64,000 bases of DNA, taken from positions 1 through 64,000 of the forward strand of contig NZ_CP091792.1 of assembly GCF_022024115.1 (NCBI RefSeq), in the 5' to 3' direction. The notes under the pieces were generated by a model. It was not told where the DNA came from. It saw only the letters and a list, made by a program, of their open reading frames with translations, and ran no database searches. This DNA comes from Prevotella communis (lineage in GTDB: Bacteria; Bacteroidota; Bacteroidia; Bacteroidales; Bacteroidaceae). The position numbers were made by a program, and so were the translations under genes. Positions within the stretch are counted from its first letter, which is position 1. Each line of letters starts with the position of its first letter. Below are positions 42,872 to 49,671 of the stretch, in pieces.

Positions 42872-44407
42872 ATGAAACAATTAAAGAAAACAATACTGAC
42901 GCTCGTCGCGCTATTAGCCGTGACGACCGGAGCGTGGGCCGAGGAGAAAATGGTGACAATAAATTCTAGCACCATGTCCTCGGGAGCGGTTACAGCTACA
43001 GGATTAAATATAATGATGAATAATTGTTTATATGTAAATTCAAATACTGCAACCATCACAACTAGTGAAGGTGTTATCACCAAACTGGTTATCAAGAAAT
43101 TCGACGGTACATATGGAGATAATTTCACTGAAGCCAACGTAGGCGTGACGCCAGGCACCATTACCTACGGCTCCGACGAGATTATCGTCACGGACATCAA
43201 TGCCGAGAGTGTGACATTGTCGAGAAAGGGAGGTGACAACTGGTCTACATCCTCTGTTGATGTTTACTACGCCTCCCCCTCCGGCCCCAAGGTCGCCTGG
43301 GACAAGGCCAAGAAGACCGGCACGTTCACCATGCCCGGCGGCAACGTGACACTGGAGCCCGAGTACTACGACCTGGCTACTCTGGCAGACAATGGGCTGA
43401 CCGCAGCAGTGGATGCTGCTGCCAAGACCGAGGCTCCGCTCGCTGTTTTGGCTGAGAACGCAGTCACCGGCGGCACACTGATGTACTTCGTCATCTACGA
43501 CGAGAACTTCTCCCAGGCCGACGCCATCGCACTGGCCGAGGACGAGTGGGAAGCCGCCATCCCAACGGCTGAGACTATCGAAGCTGCAGGCACCTACTAC
43601 GTGTGGTACTACATCAAGGGCGACGACGAGCATAGCGACACCGACCCCCAGCGCCTCGCAGTCACCGTGCTGCCCGAGCCCACCTACGCCGTTGAGTTCG
43701 CCGAGGGCACCGAAGAGTCCGACAAGTGGACCGCCATTCCCAACGCCGGCGTGAAGAAGGGCGAGACCGTCACCGTCACCTACACCGGCACGAAGAAAGT
43801 CATCGGCGTGAAGGCCGAGAAGAAGGCGGCTGCTCCGACATGGGACGGGCCGATTGCCTCTGAGGCTACGGCTGCGGACATCGGCAAGGTGGTGTGCGCC
43901 GCAGGCCACCTGCACGACGCTAAGACTACTGTTCCCGACGGCTGCACCGCAGTGGGCATCCTGGGCAAGGTGACGGAAACGGGCCACGGCCTGATTCTCG
44001 CCCTGCAGGACGCAACGAATCAGACATGGAACACCATCAACGGCTGGACGTCTGCCTCTTACGCCGGCACCACGCTGAAAGTGCTGCCCGATGCTGGCGC
44101 CCGCGGCAACCTGTCGAGCTACGAAACGCTGGGCGAGACCACCGTGTCTAACTGGGCCGTGGCACAGAAGAGCGACTACGAGGCGATATTCACCAACCTC
44201 GGCTCGACGGTAAGTGATAGTTACGGCACGACTTACGACGGCAATGTGAATGCCTATATCACCACAGTTGGCGGTACGGCAATTACTAGCGGCTATTGGT
44301 CTGCCACGTATGACGGTGGCAATTACTCATGGATATTCTCCAGCGAGTATTGGGACTCCTACATTAAGTCGAATAGCGTTCGTGTCAGGCCAGTCCTCGG
44401 CTTCTGA
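42872..44407 (+). CDS. Secreted modular protein with C-terminal FISUMP-like domain
   Basis: A 511-residue exported protein; signal peptide ends TTGAWA-EE at about residue 23. Residues 25-160 are a beta-rich domain with VTLSRKGGDNWSTSSVDVYY and a GTFTMPGGNVTLEPEY edge. A module at about 190-275 carries TYYVWYYIKGDDEHSDTD, close to a module of the preceding gene, and a linker KVIGVKAEKKAAAP also echoes it. The end (about 310-511) resembles the FISUMP fold: TWNTINGWTSASYAG, VSNWAVAQKSDYEAIFTNLG, GYWSATYDGG and SVRVRPVLGF at the very C-terminus. Function unknown; surface location is inferred. Confidence 0.78.
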   Translation: MKQLKKTILTLVALLAVTTGAWAEEKMVTINSSTMSSGAVTATGLNIMMNNCLYVNSNTATITTSEGVITKLVIKKFDGTYGDNFTEANVGVTPGTITYGSDEIIVTDINAESVTLSRKGGDNWSTSSVDVYYASPSGPKVAWDKAKKTGTFTMPGGNVTLEPEYYDLATLADNGLTAAVDAAAKTEAPLAVLAENAVTGGTLMYFVIYDENFSQADAIALAEDEWEAAIPTAETIEAAGTYYVWYYIKGDDEHSDTDPQRLAVTVLPEPTYAVEFAEGTEESDKWTAIPNAGVKKGETVTVTYTGTKKVIGVKAEKKAAAPTWDGPIASEATAADIGKVVCAAGHLHDAKTTVPDGCTAVGILGKVTETGHGLILALQDATNQTWNTINGWTSASYAGTTLKVLPDAGARGNLSSYETLGETTVSNWAVAQKSDYEAIFTNLGSTVSDSYGTTYDGNVNAYITTVGGTAITSGYWSATYDGGNYSWIFSSEYWDSYIKSNSVRVRPVLGF

Positions 44408-44430
44408 CCGCCCCTCTCGCGCGTATATAA

Positions 44431-44520
44431 TATAAAAGGTATAAACAACATAAAGAAATACAATATATGAAAACAATATCAAGATATATAATGACGCTCG
44501 CGCTGCTACTCACGGCAGTC
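44431..44520 (+). repeat. Leader/signal-peptide cassette, copy 1
   Basis: A 90-bp sequence covering the last 36 bp of leader and the first 18 codons (MKTISRYIMTLALLLTAV). It is identical to 46173-46262 and shares 51 consecutive bases with 47997-48047. Confidence 0.92.
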
Positions 44521-46152
44521 ACGGGCGCGTGGGCCACGGACGGCGTGATCCTTAAAGAGTTAACAGTGCCCTCGGAATGGAACAACGATGACACGCCTTT
44601 GACAGTCGACGACCTGCCAGGCTTCAAGGAATTTTCCTCATTGACCGATGACGAGGCCAAGGCCCTTCTCAATTCCGTCCCGGCGGACAAAGTTCTCATC
44701 ATTTACGGAGCGGGCGCAAGCAGCAATTCATTTAAGTTGGTTCAAAATGCTGGGACCAAAGTAAATGTAGGTGAACTTCCACTTACTCATGAAAATTTAT
44801 TTAGTGAAAAAGATAACTACAAGTTCTACTACACCACCAGCGACGCCATCGAGGTAACCCCCGTGGCCGAACCCGCCGCTAATACCAAGCAGTGGACCTT
44901 CACCATGCCCGGCAGCGACGTGGTGCTGACTCCTATCTATGCTCCTACCAAGGTGACCCTTGCTGCCAACGACGTCCAAAAGGGTAGCGTAAGCATGGGT
45001 GGCGAAACCAAAGTGGAATGGACGGCTGACACATGGAGCGGCTGGACGTTTAATACCAAGGAATATACCGTAGATGACATCACTATGACCAGCACCCAGG
45101 ATGCATATATCAATGAGATCACTGAGGCTGGTGACTATTTGCATAGTCTTAGCTTCTTCGTTAACCAGTGGGAAGATAATTCTACCGTTACCTTCAGCAC
45201 CACAGGCGACCCCTTCAGCCGCATCGAATTCACGATGATTGATAATTATGGTGAATATAACCCTAACATAAAGCCTAATGACAATTGGACCTTCGAGGGC
45301 AAGAGCGCCGTATGGGAAGGCGAAGCCACCAAGAGCCTCACGCTCCAGAGCTGCTCCACCGAAGTCAGCAAGATTACCTTCTATAAAGATGGCGGCATTC
45401 CCGAGGGCGTGACTGTCAACGGCGACGGTACCTTTACCGTGGCTCAGACGGCTACCGTCAAGGTGAAGGCCATACCTGCAGAGGGCTACAAACTGAAGGG
45501 CTGGAGCGATGCCTCCGACTGCACTGACCTGGTGCGCGAGATCACCATCGAACCCGGTGAGGAGGATATGATCATCACGGCCATCTTCGAGGAGATGACG
45601 TATACCGCAACCTTCACTGCTGCTAACGCCAACACCATCGAGAGTGGCAAGGCTACCGTTACTGTAGGTGGCGCAGCCGCCACCGTCACCGAGGGTAAGC
45701 TCGAGGGCGTGAAGATGGGCAGCGAGGTGAAGCTCAAGGCCGCCGACGGCTACAAGTTCCGCAAGGTGGAGGTGAAGAAGGGAGGGGCGGCGACGCTGGC
45801 CACCGCACTCGAGAACGGCGCAACGGTAGTCATCGCATTCAAATACAGAGATGACGGTACCTGCACCTTCACCAACAACAATGGCACGTTCACCTTTGTC
45901 AGCGGAACGGGCCAGCTTGGCGGTGGCAACGGTCCTAAACAGTTGTCTGTAGAGAATGGCAAGCTCATATTCAAGGGGAGCGGCACGAACTCCTTCACTG
46001 ATAGATGGAGTTGGTATGGATTCCAGGTCACCTTCGACCCGACAGCCAACACCTACGAGGTATGGAAGGGTAGCGACCTTGATGTCGCATCCTTCACCAG
46101 CATCAGCGTGAACGGCACCGACATTACCGACCAGCTGTCGGAACTGAAGTAA
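44467..46152 (+). CDS. Secreted beta-rich repeat protein
   Basis: A 561-residue exported protein. Signal peptide MKTISRYIMTLALLLTAVTG, cleaved after AWA. No catalytic motif is seen. Residues about 310-375 resemble an InlB-type or 'bacterial repeat' strand-rich module (VKVKAIPAEGYKLKGWSDAS, DMIITAIFEEM), followed by a related unit with VKLKAADGYKFRKVEVKKGG at about 420-440. Short TFTMPGSDVVLTPIY phrases recall other members of the cluster. It lacks the C-terminal sorting-like motif found in the last two proteins. Starts in the leader cassette about 60 bp after the preceding stop. Confidence 0.78.
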   Translation: MKTISRYIMTLALLLTAVTGAWATDGVILKELTVPSEWNNDDTPLTVDDLPGFKEFSSLTDDEAKALLNSVPADKVLIIYGAGASSNSFKLVQNAGTKVNVGELPLTHENLFSEKDNYKFYYTTSDAIEVTPVAEPAANTKQWTFTMPGSDVVLTPIYAPTKVTLAANDVQKGSVSMGGETKVEWTADTWSGWTFNTKEYTVDDITMTSTQDAYINEITEAGDYLHSLSFFVNQWEDNSTVTFSTTGDPFSRIEFTMIDNYGEYNPNIKPNDNWTFEGKSAVWEGEATKSLTLQSCSTEVSKITFYKDGGIPEGVTVNGDGTFTVAQTATVKVKAIPAEGYKLKGWSDASDCTDLVREITIEPGEEDMIITAIFEEMTYTATFTAANANTIESGKATVTVGGAAATVTEGKLEGVKMGSEVKLKAADGYKFRKVEVKKGGAATLATALENGATVVIAFKYRDDGTCTFTNNNGTFTFVSGTGQLGGGNGPKQLSVENGKLIFKGSGTNSFTDRWSWYGFQVTFDPTANTYEVWKGSDLDVASFTSISVNGTDITDQLSELK

Positions 46153-46172
46153 CCCCCTCGCGAATGTATATA

Positions 46173-46262
46173 TATAAAAGGTATAAACAACATAAAGAAA
46201 TACAATATATGAAAACAATATCAAGATATATAATGACGCTCGCGCTGCTACTCACGGCAGTC
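46173..46262 (+). repeat. Leader/signal-peptide cassette, copy 2
   Basis: Exact copy of 44431-44520. Upstream, AAGTAACCCCCTCGCGAATG (from about 46148, including the previous stop codon) is shared with copy 3. Confidence 0.92.
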
Positions 46263-47954
46263 GGCGGAGCGTGGGCGCAGACGCAGTGGGAAAGCGGCGA
46301 CTGCACCGTAACACTCAACAACGGCACGCTGACCGTCAGCGGCAACGGTGGCATGGCGGACTACCTTAACGGTTCCGACCGGCCATGGGACGGCAACAGT
46401 GGAGACATCACCAGCGTGGTGGTGGAGAGCGGCGTAACATCCGTGGGCTTTAATGCCTTCTACTTCTTCTCCAACCTGACCTCCGTCACCCTGCCCGAAG
46501 GTTTGACGGCCATCGGCCCTAATGCCTTCATGAGCTGCTTCAGCCTGACATCAGTCACCATCCCCTCGACGGTGACGAGCATCAGCGAAAGTGCCTTCAG
46601 CAGCTGCTCAGCCATGACCTCCGTCACCCTGCCCGAAGGTTTGACGGCCATCGGCGCTAATGCCTTCAGCGACTGCAGCAGCCTGACATCAATCACCGTC
46701 CCCTCGACGGTGACGAGCATCGGCCAAGCTGCCTTCATGGGCTGCTCAGCCATAACCTCCGTCACCCTGCCCGAAGGTTTGACGGCCATCGGCACTGGTG
46801 CCTTTGGCAGATGCAGCAGTCTGACATCAATCACCATCCCCTCGACGGTGACGAGCATCGGCGGTTATGCCTTCACGCTCAGCTCAGCCATATCGGACGT
46901 CAATCTCTACGCCAACCCGGACAACCTGACTTGGGGCAATACCAGCAGTGACTTCAAGTCAGGCAAGGCCACCCAGTGCCACGTGCTCGCCGAGCACCTG
47001 AGCACCTATCAGAACAACTTCAGCAGCGTCAACGTCACCTTCGTGGGCGACCTGGAGCCGCTGCCTACCCCCATCAAAGTGACCACCAATGCGGCAAGTG
47101 CCCAGGATCTATTCACTGAGGCATCGTTCACCATGCCCCCCTTCGACGCCACGGTGAACTACATGCTGGTGCGCGACATGCAGGACGAGACGAATCCCGT
47201 CATCTTCAGCGGACTGCCCAGCTCTGGCAACATCGTCGTGAAGAAGGGCAGCGACGGCAAGTATCAGCCCGCCGAGGCACTCACCATCCAGCTCATCGAC
47301 CCGCTGGCCGCTGCTGAAGCTCAGAACATCATCGCTGCCGACGGCATCACCATCAAGGTGCTCGTGGGCGACGACTCAAGCCTACCCATCGAGTACGACC
47401 AGGACAACCCCATCACCCTCGAAGCCTTCCTTGCCGACATGAAGCCCGGCTACTACTGGATTAAGGCCGAGCAGACCGACGAGAACAGCCCCTACGACGG
47501 CACCGTTTACAGCAGCGAGTTCACCGTCGTGGAGAAGTACGACCTCGCTGTGAAGCCCGCCAACGACTTCTCGAAGGGCAAGGTTGAAAGCGTCACCGTA
47601 GGCAGCGGGTCCGTCACCATCGACGCCAACGGCAAAGCAAGCAAGACCGGCATCGACCCCGAAACCGAGGTGAAGATCAAAGCCAAGCACGGCTACGTCA
47701 TCGACAAGGTGGAGGTGAAGAAGACGATGAAACTGCTGACCCTCACCGTCAACGGCGTTACCATCTACTATGCCGAGGGAGATAGCTGGGCCAACGCCAT
47801 CAGTCGCGATGAAAATAAAGACTCAGGCTTATTCATCAGAGAAGGCAACAGAGTTCATCATACCAACTATGGACAACTTGTTGATTCGAATACTGAAGCA
47901 GTACTTCCTGAAGCAATAATCAACGCGAATGAATCCTATCGATTCATCAAGTAA
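46209..47954 (+). CDS. Secreted BspA-type leucine-rich-repeat protein
   Basis: A 581-residue exported protein. Signal peptide ends VGGAWA-QT. Residues about 70-235 are BspA/LRR_5 repeats of 23 residues, alternating SVTLPEGLTAIGANAFSDCS and SITVPSTVTSIGQAAFMGCS types, encoded by near-identical 138-bp DNA units starting at 46488, 46626 and 46764. BspA-like proteins in oral Bacteroidetes bind host matrix proteins. The remaining 345 residues include FTMPPFDATVNYMLVRDMQD and a KVEVKKTMKLLTLTV region, with different modules. A longer in-frame start at 46164 lies in the leader and is not used. Adhesion is inferred from family, not shown. Confidence 0.85.
   Translation: MKTISRYIMTLALLLTAVGGAWAQTQWESGDCTVTLNNGTLTVSGNGGMADYLNGSDRPWDGNSGDITSVVVESGVTSVGFNAFYFFSNLTSVTLPEGLTAIGPNAFMSCFSLTSVTIPSTVTSISESAFSSCSAMTSVTLPEGLTAIGANAFSDCSSLTSITVPSTVTSIGQAAFMGCSAITSVTLPEGLTAIGTGAFGRCSSLTSITIPSTVTSIGGYAFTLSSAISDVNLYANPDNLTWGNTSSDFKSGKATQCHVLAEHLSTYQNNFSSVNVTFVGDLEPLPTPIKVTTNAASAQDLFTEASFTMPPFDATVNYMLVRDMQDETNPVIFSGLPSSGNIVVKKGSDGKYQPAEALTIQLIDPLAAAEAQNIIAADGITIKVLVGDDSSLPIEYDQDNPITLEAFLADMKPGYYWIKAEQTDENSPYDGTVYSSEFTVVEKYDLAVKPANDFSKGKVESVTVGSGSVTIDANGKASKTGIDPETEVKIKAKHGYVIDKVEVKKTMKLLTLTVNGVTIYYAEGDSWANAISRDENKDSGLFIREGNRVHHTNYGQLVDSNTEAVLPEAIINANESYRFIK
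46488..46868 (+). repeat. 138-bp LRR-encoding tandem repeats
   Basis: ACCCTGCCCGAAGGTTTGAC begins units at 46488, 46626 and 46764, exactly 138 bp apart, each coding a pair of 23-residue leucine-rich repeats. Confidence 0.85.
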
Positions 47955-47996
47955 CCCCCTCGCGAATGTATATATTATAAGGTATAACATAAAAAG

Positions 47997-48047
47997 AATA
48001 CAATATATGAAAACAATATCAAGATATATAATGACGCTCGCGCTGCT
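47997..48047 (+). repeat. Leader/signal-peptide cassette, copy 3
   Basis: 51 bases identical to copies 1 and 2, diverging inside the hydrophobic core of the signal peptide (LLITAATGAWA against LLLTAVTGAWA). Confidence 0.9.
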
Positions 48048-49461
48048 CATCACCGCAGCCACGGGCGCATGGGCACAAGGACCGTATACCGTGCAGTTCA
48101 AAGCCAACGGCAACACCAAGACGGTGGAGAACGTCACGCTGCCGTGGACAATCAGCTGTGATTATGACTATGGCAATGGAGAACTCGACCTGATAATACA
48201 GGAGCTTTATGCAATTAATGGAGAAGGCTGTGCAAGTGGATCTTATGGACCTCCTGTCTCCTCTGGCAGCGAGAAAGTAATTTGTGGTCTAACTGGATCT
48301 CCTTATGCAAACAACCATTTCATCACTATCAACGGTCCTTTCAATGGTACTGCTACGTGTACAGGAAAGTATTTTGATCCAAATAGCAAAGAATTTGACT
48401 ACTTCCTCGAAATCACCATTCCCGGCTATATCGACGGCTCCGCAGTGAACCTCAACGCCGACAAGACCGAGGCATCGTTCAAGATGCCGCAGTACGACGT
48501 GACCGCCACCTACACCATCAAGCGCGACATATCGGTGGACGTGACCGCCACCATGGGCGACGGCACCAACGGCGTGCGCTACCGCGTGAAGAAGAGCGAG
48601 CAGGTTCCCGGTAAGTACGAACCCGCCGAGATGAACATGCTGCAGGTGCTGGCACTCGTAGCCGTGCACGACGACATCGAGCAGAAAGACCTCACACAGA
48701 CCCAGGACTACTACTGCCGCATCTATAAGCTCGACGAGCAGACAAAGCAGCCCGAAGGCGACGGCGTAGAACTCGTCGACTTCGACTTCGCCCCCGGCCT
48801 CTACGCCCTCAAGGCCTTCGCCGAGAAAGGCAGCAACTACGCCGGCGAGACCGACCTCAGCAACACCTTCCAGCTCTTCCAGGGCTACCAGGTAGAAGTG
48901 GCCGCCAAGGAGTTCATCACCTACTATAAGGACGAGCCCCTCTACGCCGACACCGAGACATCGGCCGACGCCGAGCTCTACACCATCACGAGCGTCAACG
49001 CCGACCAGGCCACACTCAGCGCCGCTATCGAGACCGCGCCCAGCCGCACCCCGCTGCTCATCTTCAACAACAGCGACGAGGCCAAGACCTTCCTGCTGAT
49101 CCCCGCCAACGAGGAGCCTAACCTGCAGCTCACCGTAGCACCTGAGTTCATCGGCACGACTGAGGCCACGACCATCGCCGCCTCAACCGACGACCAGACC
49201 AACTATGCCCTCAACGGCAAGGCCTTCGTCTTCGTGAAGAACGACCTCCCCGTCGCCGCCAACAAGGCTTGGCTGAGCATCAACACTGGCGTGCCCAGCG
49301 CACGAATCACGATTGTCTTCGAGGATGCAACGAAGATTGCGAACACGAATATCACGAATCTCACGAATGGCGACTGGTACACCATCGATGGCCGCAAGGT
49401 TAATGTTCCTAGCAAGAAGGGCATCTACATCATGAATGGCAAAAAAGTCGTGGTGAAGTGA
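48007..49461 (+). CDS. Secreted protein with C-terminal sorting-like motif
   Basis: A 484-residue exported protein, signal peptide MKTISRYIMTLALLITAATG, cleaved after AWA. The middle contains FKMPQYDVTATYTIKRDISV and VRYRVKKSEQVPGKYEPAEM modules like those of the preceding protein (KKGSDGKYQPAEALTIQLID), so modules are shared across the cluster. The C-terminus, WYTIDGRKVNVPSKKGIYIM then NGKKVVVK, matches the last protein of the cluster and one at 13-15 kb and is probably a sorting or anchoring signal. The linker before it (KIANTNITNLTNG) is encoded by a CACGAAT microrepeat. ATG 48007 is chosen at the signal peptide. Confidence 0.8.
   Translation: MKTISRYIMTLALLITAATGAWAQGPYTVQFKANGNTKTVENVTLPWTISCDYDYGNGELDLIIQELYAINGEGCASGSYGPPVSSGSEKVICGLTGSPYANNHFITINGPFNGTATCTGKYFDPNSKEFDYFLEITIPGYIDGSAVNLNADKTEASFKMPQYDVTATYTIKRDISVDVTATMGDGTNGVRYRVKKSEQVPGKYEPAEMNMLQVLALVAVHDDIEQKDLTQTQDYYCRIYKLDEQTKQPEGDGVELVDFDFAPGLYALKAFAEKGSNYAGETDLSNTFQLFQGYQVEVAAKEFITYYKDEPLYADTETSADAELYTITSVNADQATLSAAIETAPSRTPLLIFNNSDEAKTFLLIPANEEPNLQLTVAPEFIGTTEATTIAASTDDQTNYALNGKAFVFVKNDLPVAANKAWLSINTGVPSARITIVFEDATKIANTNITNLTNGDWYTIDGRKVNVPSKKGIYIMNGKKVVVK
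49328..49366 (+). repeat. CACGAAT microrepeat inside the coding sequence
   Basis: ACGAAG, CACGAAT, CACGAAT and CACGAAT follow in short order and encode the KIANTNITNLTN linker. Confidence 0.7.
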
Positions 49462-49471
49462 GAGTGAATAA

Positions 49472-49639
49472 GAAACGAAGGATATGTTTAAGAAACTAAT
49501 TGCCGTAATAAGCGTAATTTATTCATAATGGCCATAATATAATTCGTAATGGCCGTAATAAAAAATTATAATATTAATTATGAGCCAATTATGTGAATTA
49601 CGGGAATTAGTTTCCAGAAAAAAACAAAGCCTTCGTTTC
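49472..49639. repeat. Nested imperfect inverted repeats
   Basis: Outer arms GAAACGAAGG (49472-49481) and CCTTCGTTTC (49630-49639); inner arms 49492-49509 and 49597-49614 (GAAACTAATTGCCGTAAT, one mismatch). The A/T-rich centre has CATAATGGCC and GGCCGTAAT inversions. This fills the gap between two secreted-protein genes. Confidence 0.75.
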
Positions 49640-49671
49640 AGAAGAAACAAGAACATAAAACTATAAGATAT

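Noticed and set aside
40284..44407. Diversity-generating retroelement targets (lectin-like FISUMP domains)
   Set aside because: No reverse transcriptase, template repeat or accessory gene is visible in the window, and no adenine-biased variable repeat pair was seen.
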